A DNA stretch of 64,000 bases from Rhizobium sp. P38BS-XIX (lineage in GTDB: Bacteria > Pseudomonadota > Alphaproteobacteria > Rhizobiales > Rhizobiaceae): NCBI RefSeq assembly GCF_012641435.1, contig NZ_JABAIJ010000007.1, positions 124,001 to 188,000 of the forward strand, given 5' to 3'. Made by a program: the position numbers and the translations under genes. Positions within the stretch are counted from its first letter, which is position 1, and the number at the start of each line of letters is the position of its first letter. Shown piece by piece: positions 8,495-17,113 of the stretch. Below the pieces are notes generated by a model. The model did no database searches and was not told the origin of the DNA. It saw only the letters and a program-made list of their open reading frames with translations.

Positions 8495-9171
8495 TCGACG
8501 TCTATCCGCGTTGCGAAAAGCTTCGACATGGTCGTTCCCGTCGGGTCGTTGAAGAAGGCATCCGTCAATGTCGACCTGTTTTCGGCAATAACCTCATCCG
8601 GATTGGGGCGAACCACCTTCTGCGAGCAGCTTTTGAAGGCAGTGCCTTCTGTCACCAGCTCGTTGTCGGTGGGGAAGTCGATCGAGGTATAGAGCGTCGG
8701 ATCGTAAATGCCGAAGCTCAACTTGTTTCCCTTGATCAGTGGCATCGGCTCGGACGGCTTGACCGCGAAGAACATTAGAAGCTGACCGTCCCGGTAGTCG
8801 ACATTGATGACATCGGGCTTATTCACCTTGATGTTTTTGCCGTTGAGCGTCAGGTTCGTATAATAATCATATTCGGCCAGCGAATCCCGAACCGTCTTGC
8901 CGACTTCCTTCAGCTCGTCCGGATCGAGCTTCAGATTGGTGTTCTTGTCGAAGTCCATCAGCACCGAGGAGGAAAACACCTCGTCGAAGCGCCAGACATT
9001 GCGCAGCTCCTGTACATTGCCATCCGGTCCGGCCAGTACCTCGAGCCTTGCTTCCACGAAAATATGCGGATGCGCCGATGCGATGGGCGGCGCAAGCAGA
9101 AGGCCGCCCGTCAGGGCAAGCGCATAGGCAATCGCGGATTTTTTCATGCGTCCGATATGTTTCGCGAGCAT
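8488..9171 (-). CDS. DUF1007 family exported protein, partner of NicO transporter
   Basis: About 227 residues. The start at MLAKHIGRMKK is preferred; an ATG eight codons later (9147) also gives a complete signal peptide. The signal peptide ends at ASA, so the mature protein begins HPHIFVEA, the His-rich N-terminus typical of DUF1007, which could bind metal in the periplasm. It overlaps the NicO gene by seven bases, so both are made from one message, and a metal-handling role beside the transporter is inferred from this linkage. Confidence 0.85.
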   Translation of the reverse strand: MLAKHIGRMKKSAIAYALALTGGLLLAPPIASAHPHIFVEARLEVLAGPDGNVQELRNVWRFDEVFSSSVLMDFDKNTNLKLDPDELKEVGKTVRDSLAEYDYYTNLTLNGKNIKVNKPDVINVDYRDGQLLMFFAVKPSEPMPLIKGNKLSFGIYDPTLYTSIDFPTDNELVTEGTAFKSCSQKVVRPNPDEVIAENRSTLTDAFFNDPTGTTMSKLFATRIDVEC

Positions 9172-9226
9172 TGATTCACTTCGATTTCTGGTCAGAAAAT
9201 GAGACGGAATTGGGACCGGCCGGGCC

Positions 9227-10120
9227 TCAGCCGTTCTTGCGGAACCAGTTGTGCAGGTAGTCCACAAAGATACGGACCTTGGCAGGAAGGTAGCGGCGGT
9301 GCGGGTAGACCGCATAGATGCCGCGATCGGTCGGAAGATAATCGTTGAACAGGGTCAGCAGCTGGCCGCTCTCGATCGCCTTGCGGCCGATGAAATCCGG
9401 GACGACGGCGATGCCGAGCCCGGCCAAAGCCGCGCGTAGGGTCGCATGCGGGCTGTTGACCTCCAGCGTGCCGTTGATGGCGACGTTGAAGGTGGTGCTG
9501 TCGGCGTCGACGAAGCGAATGTTGCCTTGCGTGCGGTTGTTGCTGTCGATGATGAAGGGCACGCGCGTCAGGTCGGTCGGGTGCTGCAGCGCCGGATAGC
9601 GCTCGAGAAAATCCTCGGTGGCGCAGAGATGAACGCGGAAATCCGAGATTTTGCGGGCGATCATGCCGGAATCTTCCAGCTTGGTGATGCGAACCGCGAC
9701 ATCGAAGCCCTCTTCGATCAGATCGACGAAGCGATCGTCGGCTGCAATCTCGAGAGCGAGATCCGGATTCTCACGGGCGAAATCGATCAGCGACTGCCCG
9801 ACATCGGCATCGACGAAGGTGCGGGGCACCGATATGCGCAGGCGTCCCTTGAGCTGCTGGTTGTTTTCGCGCACGAGGTCGGCAAGGTTGTCAATCTCCT
9901 TCAGGATGTCTGAAGCGGTGCGATAATAGGTATGCCCGGCCTCAGTCATGGAAAACTGACGGGTGGTGCGGTTGAGGAGCAGGGCGCCGAGCTCGTCTTC
10001 CAGCTCGCGGACATATTTGGACAGCAGCGCCTTGGAGCGCCCGGTCTTGCGCGCGGCTGCCGAAAATCCCTCGGCTTCCACCACGTCGATAAAGGCGCGA
10101 ATCCGGGTTAAAGTATCCAC
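9227..10120 (-). CDS. LysR family transcriptional regulator
   Basis: 297 residues from GTG, chosen because the helix-turn-helix then begins at once (DTLTRIRAFIDVVEAEGFS); a TTG 39 bases upstream would add a tail unusual for the family. The HTH covers about residues 2-60 (SAAARKTGRSKALLSKYVRE), and the LysR substrate-binding domain fills about 88-290. It belongs to the CrgA/DmlR-like branch by its SVPRTF and YPHRRYLPAKVRIFVDYL signatures. It lies 55 bases upstream of the DUF1007-NicO pair on the same strand and may be transcribed with it. Its effector is unknown. Confidence 0.9.
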   Translation of the reverse strand: MDTLTRIRAFIDVVEAEGFSAAARKTGRSKALLSKYVRELEDELGALLLNRTTRQFSMTEAGHTYYRTASDILKEIDNLADLVRENNQQLKGRLRISVPRTFVDADVGQSLIDFARENPDLALEIAADDRFVDLIEEGFDVAVRITKLEDSGMIARKISDFRVHLCATEDFLERYPALQHPTDLTRVPFIIDSNNRTQGNIRFVDADSTTFNVAINGTLEVNSPHATLRAALAGLGIAVVPDFIGRKAIESGQLLTLFNDYLPTDRGIYAVYPHRRYLPAKVRIFVDYLHNWFRKNG

Positions 10121-10229
10121 GACGAAGCCCCCCGTTAACTGTTTCCGGATGTTGAACAAAACGCGTTGATTTGTTCAATTATTTTTTTGGGGCATGGGCG
10201 AAAAATTTTCTTGATTATGTCGGCGAATA

Positions 10230-10648
10230 TTCTTATTTCCCGATCAGCCCAAAGTCGCACGTGCCCATGGGTGTCCGCCGATCCTCGATGTGGTGAGAAA
10301 ATCGGTAAGGTACCTGGAATTAACCCCTCCAGTCGCTATTCCGGCCAACCGGAAAATGCGAGGACATCTGAAGCAACGACGGTGCGGGCCTTTTTGTTCT
10401 CTCCCGGCTTTCCATCAGCTGGGGATACTGAAGAGGCACACCTTCATTGCCGGAAGTGCGGTTGGGATACTCCCTCCAATCCATGGCAGACAAAGCGAAT
10501 TAGCGCCGCTTGCGGCACTCGTTCATCATCCGCGCTTCGCGCATTTGCACGGTACCGGGGTCTCCACCGGCTGGTCCCAAAGCGAATGAGCGTTGCCCTT
10601 TGTCCTCTGGGTCTTTCCCGGAGCTTTTGGAATTTGAAAGGGAATGAC
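10230..10648 (+). ncRNA. candidate speF leader (cis-regulatory RNA of ornithine decarboxylase)
   Basis: A gene-free stretch of about 420 bases ends at the decarboxylase start codon. It contains several short GC hairpins, such as GCGCTTCGCGC near 10529 and CCGGCTGGTC/GGG pairs near 10570, and no convincing coding frame. Alphaproteobacterial speF-type decarboxylase genes are known to have a roughly 400-base conserved leader RNA (the Rfam speF family). Position and length match; I cannot run a covariance model, so identity is inferred. Confidence 0.5.
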
Positions 10649-11782
10649 ATGACCACGCAACGTATTCGCGATTTCCTCGCTACCCGACGTCCGGACGGTC
10701 CTTGCCTGGTGGTCGATCTCGACGTCGTGCGCGACAATTTTCATGCCTTCCGTCATTCCATGCCGGATAGCGCCATCTATTATGCCGTCAAGGCAAACCC
10801 GGCTCCGGAAGTGCTGCGCCTGCTCGCAAGCCTCGGCTCCAACTTCGATTGCGCGTCCGTCGCCGAAATCGAAATGGCGCTCGATGCCGGCGCGACCGCC
10901 GACCGCATCTCCTACGGCAACACGATCAAGAAGGAGCGCGATATCGCTCGTGCACACGCACACGGTATCAACCTCTTCGCCGTCGACAGCCATGAGGAAG
11001 TCGAAAAGATTTCGCGTGCCGCTCCCGGCGCCCGTGTGTTCTGCCGCGTTCTGACCGATGGCGAAGGCGCCGAATGGCCGCTGTCGCGCAAGTTCGGCTG
11101 CGTCCCGCAGATGGCCGTCGACGTTCTCGTCTACGCTCACCAGCTGGGTCTGGAATCCTATGGCGTGTCTTTCCACGTCGGCTCGCAGATGACCAAGGTC
11201 GATGCCTGGGATTCTGCTCTGGCCGATGCCAAGCGCGTCTTCGTCTCGCTTGCCAAGCAGGGCATTCACCTGCAGATGGTCAACATGGGCGGCGGTTTCC
11301 CGACCAAGTATCTGCGCGACATTCCGTCGGCTGAAGCCTATGGCAAGGCGATCTTTGCGTCCCTGCGTGCTCATTTCGGCAACCAGATCCCGCACACGAT
11401 CATCGAACCGGGTCGCGGCATGGTCGGCAATGCCGGCGTGATCAAGGCTGAAGTCGTTCTGATTTCGAAGAAGTCGGACAATGACGATGCTCGCTGGGTG
11501 TTCCTCGACATCGGCAAGTTCGGCGGTCTCGCCGAAACCATGGACGAGGCGATCCGCTATCCGATCCGCACGGAGCGTGACGGTGACGAGATGGAGCCCT
11601 GCGTTATTGCCGGCCCGACCTGCGATTCGGCCGACGTGCTCTATGAGAAGAACCTCTATCCGCTGCCGGTGTCGCTCACCATCGGCGACGAGGTCCTGAT
11701 CGAAGGCACCGGCGCCTATACCACGACCTACTCGGCTGTAGCCTTCAACGGTTTCGACCCCCTGAAGGCTTATATTATCTGA
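10649..11782 (+). CDS. ornithine (lysine/ornithine) decarboxylase, fold-III PLP enzyme
   Basis: 377 residues from the ATG with AAAGGGAA six bases upstream. The PLP lysine is in YYAVKANPAP (K48), HVGSQ (H176) stacks on the cofactor, EPGRGMVG binds its phosphate, and the catalytic cysteine is in GPTCDSAD (C325). This is the eukaryotic-type Orn/DAP/Arg decarboxylase fold that alphaproteobacteria use to make putrescine (or cadaverine) from ornithine (or lysine). The long structured leader before it suggests RNA-level control by polyamine status. A GNAT gene follows after a hairpin. Confidence 0.93.
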   Translation: MTTQRIRDFLATRRPDGPCLVVDLDVVRDNFHAFRHSMPDSAIYYAVKANPAPEVLRLLASLGSNFDCASVAEIEMALDAGATADRISYGNTIKKERDIARAHAHGINLFAVDSHEEVEKISRAAPGARVFCRVLTDGEGAEWPLSRKFGCVPQMAVDVLVYAHQLGLESYGVSFHVGSQMTKVDAWDSALADAKRVFVSLAKQGIHLQMVNMGGGFPTKYLRDIPSAEAYGKAIFASLRAHFGNQIPHTIIEPGRGMVGNAGVIKAEVVLISKKSDNDDARWVFLDIGKFGGLAETMDEAIRYPIRTERDGDEMEPCVIAGPTCDSADVLYEKNLYPLPVSLTIGDEVLIEGTGAYTTTYSAVAFNGFDPLKAYII

Positions 11783-11792
11783 GTTCGATATC

Positions 11793-11819
11793 GCCGCCCC
11801 CGTAGCCAGTCGGGGCGGC
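11793..11819 (+). terminator. GC hairpin after the decarboxylase gene
   Basis: Perfect eight-base arms, GCCGCCCC and GGGGCGGC, flank an eleven-base loop, 11 bases after the stop codon. There is no T run, so it may stabilise the mRNA end or partly terminate rather than act as a full intrinsic terminator. Confidence 0.5.
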
Positions 11820-11876
11820 ACCCTCACAATAATTCGTCACCACCGCTGATAACGGTATTGGGCACGGGAGGCCGAG

Positions 11877-12467
11877 ATGGCCGCTGTTCTTGATTCTGTC
11901 CGCGCATTCTTTGCGCCGTCCACTTTCACCCTCGACCTGGAAAATGCAGGCGATGTCGTCGCGCGCGAAAATCTGCTGGATCGCGCCATGGGGCCTCAGC
12001 GCCGCAAGAAATCGTCGGAGAAGCTCCGCACCGGTCGCGTTCCCGCCGAAGGTCTGGCGTTGGTCGCGCGCGATCGTGCCGGCCACGTTATCGGCACGGT
12101 TCGCCTGTGGAACGTCGAAGCCGGTGTTGATCGCGAAACGCGGCCCGTCGATGCTTTGTTGCTCGGTCCGCTCGCGATCGATCCCGCCTATGAAGGCAAG
12201 GGCATCGGCTCGGCGCTGATGCGCGCCGCCATCATGGAAGCCAAGAAGCGCGACCACGGTGCAATCCTGCTCGTCGGCGATGCGCCTTACTATGAGCGCT
12301 TCGGCTTCTTTGCTTCCAAGACCCGCCATCTCGTCATGCCGGGCCCGTTCCAGCGCGATCGCTTTCTCGCGCTCGAGCTCAAGGAAGGCTGGCTCGACAG
12401 TGCCGTGGGCATGATCGTTGCCAGCGGTCGCAAGCTGGCTCAGCCGTCGGTCTCAAAGGCTGCCTGA
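11877..12467 (+). CDS. GNAT family N-acetyltransferase
   Basis: 196 residues with the GNAT core: LLGPLAIDPAYEGKGIGSAL (motif A, acetyl-CoA pyrophosphate loop QxxGxG-like EGKGIG) near residues 97-116 and ILLVGDAPYYERFGF (motif B) near 134-148. The YYERFGF end places it with the COG3153-type acetyltransferases. It follows the decarboxylase on the same strand after 94 bases, so acetylation of a polyamine or amine is conceivable but unproven. Confidence 0.88.
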   Translation: MAAVLDSVRAFFAPSTFTLDLENAGDVVARENLLDRAMGPQRRKKSSEKLRTGRVPAEGLALVARDRAGHVIGTVRLWNVEAGVDRETRPVDALLLGPLAIDPAYEGKGIGSALMRAAIMEAKKRDHGAILLVGDAPYYERFGFFASKTRHLVMPGPFQRDRFLALELKEGWLDSAVGMIVASGRKLAQPSVSKAA

Positions 12468-12477
12468 GACACATCAA

Positions 12478-12507
12478 GCCTTCGCCTTTCGGGCGAAGGC
12501 CTTTCTC
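12478..12507 (+). terminator. intrinsic terminator after GNAT gene
   Basis: GCCTTCGCC pairs perfectly with GGCGAAGGC across a five-base loop, followed by CTTTCTC. It lies between the convergent GNAT and cysE genes. Confidence 0.75.
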
Positions 12508-12517
12508 ATTTCATAGA

Positions 12518-13333
12518 TTAGATGTTCTGATCCATCGTTTCAGCTGGGATTTCATCGGCACGATGGATGCGGACCACAGTGGCCGGGACGCCGGCGACGG
12601 TGCAATGCGGTGGAACGGGCTTCACCACGACGCTGCCGGCGGCAACCTTGCTGAAGGCGCCGATTTCGATGTTGCCGAGGATTTTGGCACCGGCACCGAT
12701 CATGACGCCGTGGCGGATCTTTGGATGCCGGTCGCCGCTTTCCTTGCCGGTGCCGCCGAGCGTGACGTTCTGCAGGATCGACACTTCATCCTCGATGACG
12801 GCGGTTTCGCCGATGACGATGCCCGAGCCGTGGTCGAGCATGATCGAAGTGCCGATCCTGGCAGCCGGATGAATATCCGGCCCGAAGACCAGCGAAACAA
12901 GGTTGGAGAGCCAGCTGGCGATCTCCGTGCGGCCTTCGGCCCAGAGCGCATGGGCAATGCGATGCGTCTGCAGGGCGTGAAAACCCTTCAGGTTCAGCAG
13001 CGCATGCAGATAAGTGGTGCAGGCGGGGTCGCGGGTTCGCACCGCGACGAGATCCGCTTCCGTCGCTTGAAGGATTGCGGGATATCGTGTCAGCACGTCC
13101 GACAGCAGCGACAGCATGTCGCCATGCTCGATCCTGACGACGCAGAGCCGTGCAGCCAATATGCTGGCAAGGCTTTCGGCGTCGGAGCCGCCGGCGAGCA
13201 GCTGCGCCCGCAGCAGCGGCGCGAGCGTCGCTTCGCGGGTCGCCAGTTCGGCAGCTTCGCAACGGATCACGTCCCAGACGTTTTCAGCTGGAGCAGGGAC
13301 ATTCTCGGCAACCGCCGGTCCTGACTGAGACAT
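12518..13333 (-). CDS. cysE: serine O-acetyltransferase
   Basis: 271 residues: an N-terminal helical domain and a C-terminal left-handed beta helix made of hexapeptide repeats (IHPAARIGTSIMLDHGSG onward). The active-site His is in LDHGSG and the acetyl-CoA loop is GGTGKESGDRHPKI. It makes O-acetylserine from serine and acetyl-CoA, the first step of cysteine synthesis. The gene begins 16 bases after the stop of the WD40 gene, with AGACAGGA before the ATG, so it appears to be the third gene of the COG0523-WD40-cysE operon. Confidence 0.95.
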   Translation of the reverse strand: MSQSGPAVAENVPAPAENVWDVIRCEAAELATREATLAPLLRAQLLAGGSDAESLASILAARLCVVRIEHGDMLSLLSDVLTRYPAILQATEADLVAVRTRDPACTTYLHALLNLKGFHALQTHRIAHALWAEGRTEIASWLSNLVSLVFGPDIHPAARIGTSIMLDHGSGIVIGETAVIEDEVSILQNVTLGGTGKESGDRHPKIRHGVMIGAGAKILGNIEIGAFSKVAAGSVVVKPVPPHCTVAGVPATVVRIHRADEIPAETMDQNI

Positions 13334-13349
13334 GGTCCTGTCTTTCTAA

Positions 13350-14339
13350 TTAACCGGAGACGTCGACGACGCCGCAATCGCCGGTTTCTGAGGCGAAGGC
13401 AAGCAGCTTGCCGGACTTGCTCCAGCTCATCGAGGTGATCGCACCCTTGCCGGGGCGGCGCAGAAGCGCTTCCTTGGCATCGCCCAAGCGGACCGCGAGG
13501 ATCATGCCGTCGATGAAGCCGATGGCGAGGATATCCTCGGCGGGATGGAACTTGACCGAGGTCGCCATGATATTGGCGCGCGAGCCGAGTTCGAGCGGCG
13601 CCTTGCCCATCGGTCCATCCTTGCCCTGGAAGGGCCAGACGATTGCTGCCGGGGCGCCCGAAGAGGCGAGCCACTTGCCCTTGTTGGACCAGGAGAGCGA
13701 TTTCACCTTGGCGGGATAGCCGGTCATGCGCATGTGTCTGGCTTCGGCGCCCGGTTTGGTGTCCAGCTTCCAGCCGTGCAGGGCGTTTTCCTGCATGGTC
13801 GTCACGATGAACTGGCCGTCCGGCGAGAAGGTGACGCTCGTATGGGCGCCTTTCCATTCGAGGTTGATGGGCTGGGCGCTCATGCCGACCCAATGCAGCG
13901 ACACGCCGTTATAGCGGGCGACGGCGATCCGCAGGCCCTTGGGCGCGAAGCCGATGCCTTCGACCGTGCGCTCCTCGACAAACTCCTTCGTCGTGCCGTC
14001 GGCAAGACGCACGAAGGTGCTCTTGCCATAGGAATAGGCGACGGCGCCCTGCGGACCGGCGGCAAGCTGGCTGATCCATTTGCGGGGTGCTTCGGCAAGC
14101 GTCGTCGCGCTGCCGTCGGCTGCAATCCGCAGCACCTTGCCGTCCTCGCCGCCCGAAATCAGGCTCTCGCTATAGGGGTCGCGGATGCAGGTCAGCATTC
14201 CCTTGTGGGCTTCGGTGATCTTCTCGCCGCCTTCGAGGCGATGAACGGCGCCGGCGGCGCTGGCGAAGAAGGGGGTATCACCTAAAAATTCGACGGCCAG
14301 AACATGGCCGTCGATATCAAGCGGAGCAACAGTCGGCAT
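13350..14339 (-). CDS. WD40 repeat protein linked to the COG0523 GTPase
   Basis: 329 residues starting at MPTVAPLD. WD-like repeats run along the whole protein, for example SLSWSNKGKWLASSG, TSVTFSPDGQFIV and TSMSWSKSGKLLAFAS, predicting a seven-bladed propeller with no signal peptide. The ATG overlaps the GTPase stop (TGATG), so the two are translationally coupled. It probably acts as a protein-docking partner of the zinc GTPase, an inference from the coupling. Confidence 0.88.
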   Translation of the reverse strand: MPTVAPLDIDGHVLAVEFLGDTPFFASAAGAVHRLEGGEKITEAHKGMLTCIRDPYSESLISGGEDGKVLRIAADGSATTLAEAPRKWISQLAAGPQGAVAYSYGKSTFVRLADGTTKEFVEERTVEGIGFAPKGLRIAVARYNGVSLHWVGMSAQPINLEWKGAHTSVTFSPDGQFIVTTMQENALHGWKLDTKPGAEARHMRMTGYPAKVKSLSWSNKGKWLASSGAPAAIVWPFQGKDGPMGKAPLELGSRANIMATSVKFHPAEDILAIGFIDGMILAVRLGDAKEALLRRPGKGAITSMSWSKSGKLLAFASETGDCGVVDVSG

Positions 14340-15463
14340 CAGGCAGACGCCTCGCACGCCTTGAAGCTTGCTTCCAGCTTTTCGCGGTCCAGTTCGCGGC
14401 CGATGAATACAAGGCGGCTCTCATGCTTTTCGCCGTCCTTCCAGGGGCGCTGATGATCGCCTTCGATGATCATGTGAACACCTTGAACGACGTAGCGCTC
14501 TGGATCGTCCTTGAAGGCGATGATGCCCTTGAGGCGCAGGATATTCGGCCCTTGGGTCTGCGTGACCTTCTGGATCCAGGGGAAGAAGCGCTCGGCATTC
14601 ATCTCGCCGCCACGCAGCGAAACCGACTGAACGGTGACGTCATGGATTGGCGACGGCGCATGATGATGGTGGTCGTGACCGTGATGATCGTGGTCATGGT
14701 GGTGATGATCATGATCGTGGTCATGATGATGGTGGTGGTGATCGTGATCATGGTCGTGATGATGATGATCGCAATCCGGACCGCAGACATGATCCTCGTG
14801 GCCATGCTCGAGGAAGTGCGGATCGTTTTCGAGGGCACGTTCCAGATTGAAGGCGCCCTGGTTCAGCACGCGAGCGAGATCGACACCGGAACGGGTGGTC
14901 TTGTAGATGCGCGCAGCCGGGTTGATGGCGCGGACGACGTCCTCGATCTGGGCCAGTTCTTCCGGCGAGACGAGATCGGTCTTGTTGATGACGACGACAT
15001 CGGCAAAGGCGATCTGGTCTTCGGCTTCACGGCTGTCCTTGAGGCGCAGCGGCAGATGCTTGGCGTCGACGAGCGCGACCACGGCGTCAAGTTCGGTCTT
15101 GGCGCGGACATCGTCATCCATGAAGAAGGTCTGGGCGACGGGAACCGGATCGGCCAAGCCGGTGGTTTCGACGATGATGCCGTCAAAGCGGCCGGGGCGG
15201 CGCATCAGGCCTTCGACGACGCGGATCAGGTCGCCGCGAACGGTGCAGCAGACGCAACCGTTGTTCATTTCGTAGATTTCTTCGTCCGACTCGACGATCA
15301 GGTCGTTGTCGATGCCGATCTCGCCGAATTCGTTGACGATGACGGCGTATTTCTTGCCGTGGTTTTCAGAGAGAATGCGATTGAGCAGCGTCGTTTTGCC
15401 GGCGCCGAGGTAGCCGGTGAGAACGGTGACGGGAGTGGGCTTTTGCGTGGCTGTTTCGGTCAT
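14339..15463 (-). CDS. COG0523 (CobW/ZNG1 type) metal-chaperone GTPase with His-rich loop
   Basis: 374 residues from MTETATQK. Walker A is GYLGAGKT (17-24), the metal-binding CxCC is GCVCC (C70, C72, C73), and NKTD (160-163) is the guanine motif. Between the G domain and the CobW C-terminal domain there is an exceptional His/Asp run at about 219-268, in which most residues are His, also containing two Cys (CGPDC). These GTPases deliver Zn to client enzymes during zinc shortage. A Zur-like palindrome lies 93-109 bases upstream of the start, supporting a zinc role. First gene of an operon with the WD40 gene and cysE. Confidence 0.92.
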   Translation of the reverse strand: MTETATQKPTPVTVLTGYLGAGKTTLLNRILSENHGKKYAVIVNEFGEIGIDNDLIVESDEEIYEMNNGCVCCTVRGDLIRVVEGLMRRPGRFDGIIVETTGLADPVPVAQTFFMDDDVRAKTELDAVVALVDAKHLPLRLKDSREAEDQIAFADVVVINKTDLVSPEELAQIEDVVRAINPAARIYKTTRSGVDLARVLNQGAFNLERALENDPHFLEHGHEDHVCGPDCDHHHHDHDHDHHHHHHDHDHDHHHHDHDHHGHDHHHHAPSPIHDVTVQSVSLRGGEMNAERFFPWIQKVTQTQGPNILRLKGIIAFKDDPERYVVQGVHMIIEGDHQRPWKDGEKHESRLVFIGRELDREKLEASFKACEASA

Positions 15464-15555
15464 GGGAGCCTCGAAATAAGGAAGGTTGCCCCGGGGAGCG
15501 GACAAGTTTCGCGTTTCATATAAGGAGTTGGCGACGCCAGTTCAAAGGCTTTTAT

Positions 15556-15572
15556 ATGTTATAAGATCACAT
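15556..15572 (-). promoter_or_regulatory. candidate Zur box upstream of the COG0523 operon
   Basis: The 17-base sequence ATGTTATAAGATCACAT is a palindrome ATGTTAT-N3-ATCACAT with a single arm mismatch, and fits the proteobacterial Zur pattern TGTTATnnnATAACA at 11 of 12 positions. It stands in the only intergenic space before the GTPase gene. Confidence 0.6.
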
Positions 15573-15602
15573 TGGTTTGCAGCTGGCCAAAACGATCGAT
15601 GG

Positions 15603-16394
15603 TCAGTCAAGGGTCGCCGGATCGTATTTGTCGACATCTTCGAGGAGCTCGACGAGGCCTTTGACCGAATGCGCGATCAGTTTCTCGCCCTTTTCCGCCG
15701 TTGCAGCGCTCGCATTGCCGGCGACGCCTTGCGCGCTGAGATCCGACATCTTCCAGCCGAAGGCATGCGGGCCATAGGCGCGCAGATGCCTGAAACTCTT
15801 GATGAAGTCGGATTGGCGCGAGGGGAAATGTGCCGCCTTCGACATGTCCACCTTGTCGGGATGAAGAGCGAGCATGACCGATGTCTCGATATCGCCGCCG
15901 TGAATGTCGATGGCCTTGTCGTCGGGCGCGATCACCCCGTCCGGCACGCCAAATCGGGTCCAGCTGGTCGCGACGGCCAGCATGTTGAAGCGCACGCGCG
16001 CCTCCGTGGCGACGATGGTCATGAGCGGCGAGTTGCCGCCGTGGGCGTTGAGCATCACGAATTTGCGGATGCCGAGCCCATTCAACCTTTCGGCAATGCC
16101 GAGCCAGCGATGAACAGCCTCGTCGAAAGCCAGGGTTTTCGAGCCGGCGATATCGATATGCTCGATGGAGTAGCCGACCGGCTCCGCCGCGAGAAACGTG
16201 ACCGGGAGGTTCGCAGGCAAAGCAACCTTGAGGCGTGAAACGATTCCCTCGGCGATCAGCGTATCGGTTTCGAACGGCAAATGCGGACCGTGTTGCTCAT
16301 AGGCGCCAAGTGGCAGCACCACAATCCATTCTTTGCGGTCGTTAGTCGTCAATGTTTCATCATTGTCATCGAAACATGGCAAAGGATGCGCCAT
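15603..16394 (-). CDS. creatininase family amidohydrolase
   Basis: 263 residues with the creatininase metal-site motifs: LPLGAYEQHGPHLP near residue 27, NAHGGN near 116, and IHGGDIETS near 163, giving Glu, His and Asp ligands for two metal ions. The family opens cyclic amides (creatinine, formamide derivatives in riboflavin or F420 pathways, or the peptide cut by MftE). The substrate is not evident from the neighbours. It is transcribed divergently from the MarR gene. Confidence 0.88.
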   Translation of the reverse strand: MAHPLPCFDDNDETLTTNDRKEWIVVLPLGAYEQHGPHLPFETDTLIAEGIVSRLKVALPANLPVTFLAAEPVGYSIEHIDIAGSKTLAFDEAVHRWLGIAERLNGLGIRKFVMLNAHGGNSPLMTIVATEARVRFNMLAVATSWTRFGVPDGVIAPDDKAIDIHGGDIETSVMLALHPDKVDMSKAAHFPSRQSDFIKSFRHLRAYGPHAFGWKMSDLSAQGVAGNASAATAEKGEKLIAHSVKGLVELLEDVDKYDPATLD

Positions 16395-16480
16395 CTGAGG
16401 GTGTGCCTCTTGTTTATGTCAATAACCTGCGCAATGTCATAGCGTGATGGCGCATCGGCGAAAAGGTCAACGGAATCACG

Positions 16481-16993
16481 ATGGGTAAGAAGAACAAGGT
16501 CGGGAAGAAAAGTAAGTCAGGTAAGAAGAAGGATCACCGTGACTACACGCTTGCCGATCTGTCGCCGGCATTGACCCAGGCGGCCCGATCGATGCGCACG
16601 GTGATGACCCGCAGCCTGACGGCGAGCGGCCTGTATGCCGGGCAGGATGGTGTCATTCTCGCCCTGGCGGCAACCGACGGCCTTCCCGCCGGTTCTCTGG
16701 CGCAGAAGCTCGGCGTCAAGGCGCCGACGATGACCCGCACGATCGGACGCATGGAAGCCCAGGGCTTCGTCGAGCGCCGTCCGGATGCGGAAGATGCCCG
16801 CCTGACCAAGGTTTATCTCACCGAGGCGGGACGCAACAGCGTCAGCGAAATCGAAAGTTCGGCCGCCAGTTGCGATGAATTGGCGACGCGCGGCTTCTCC
16901 GAAAAAGACATTCGTTCGCTCGTGCGCTTGCTCAAGACGATCGAGAGCAATCTGCAGGCCGGCGATGACGAAGAGGATGATGAGGAAATCTGA
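16481..16993 (+). CDS. MarR family regulator with charged tails
   Basis: 170 residues. A winged-helix MarR core (about 25-150) has the recognition region LAQKLGVKAPTMTRTIGRME and wing RRPDAEDARLTKVYLTEAG. It is unusual in having a Lys-rich N-terminal tail (two GKK-type repeats within the first 22 residues) and a strongly acidic C-terminus (DDEEDDEEI). It lies head to head with the creatininase gene across an 86-base gap, so it may regulate that promoter. Confidence 0.88.
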   Translation: MGKKNKVGKKSKSGKKKDHRDYTLADLSPALTQAARSMRTVMTRSLTASGLYAGQDGVILALAATDGLPAGSLAQKLGVKAPTMTRTIGRMEAQGFVERRPDAEDARLTKVYLTEAGRNSVSEIESSAASCDELATRGFSEKDIRSLVRLLKTIESNLQAGDDEEDDEEI

Positions 16994-17113
16994 GATTCCT
17001 CAAAGAATTCGTGTTGCGCGACGTGATTAAAGCTTTTAATTAAATATTTTAAATTCCGGATTCATAACACGAACGGAATATGTTTACGGCTGCGTTTCAC
17101 GGGGAGGGTGCGC

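Noticed and set aside
10166..10648. N-terminal extension of the ornithine decarboxylase (160 codons)
   Set aside because: The extension is unlike any decarboxylase and covers the presumed leader RNA; the ATG at 10649 has a good ribosome site and gives the family length.
14423..15523. A 366-codon plus-strand open frame opposite the COG0523 gene
   Set aside because: Its Val/Met-rich run is only the complement of the His/Asp codons; the minus strand encodes the GTPase motifs.
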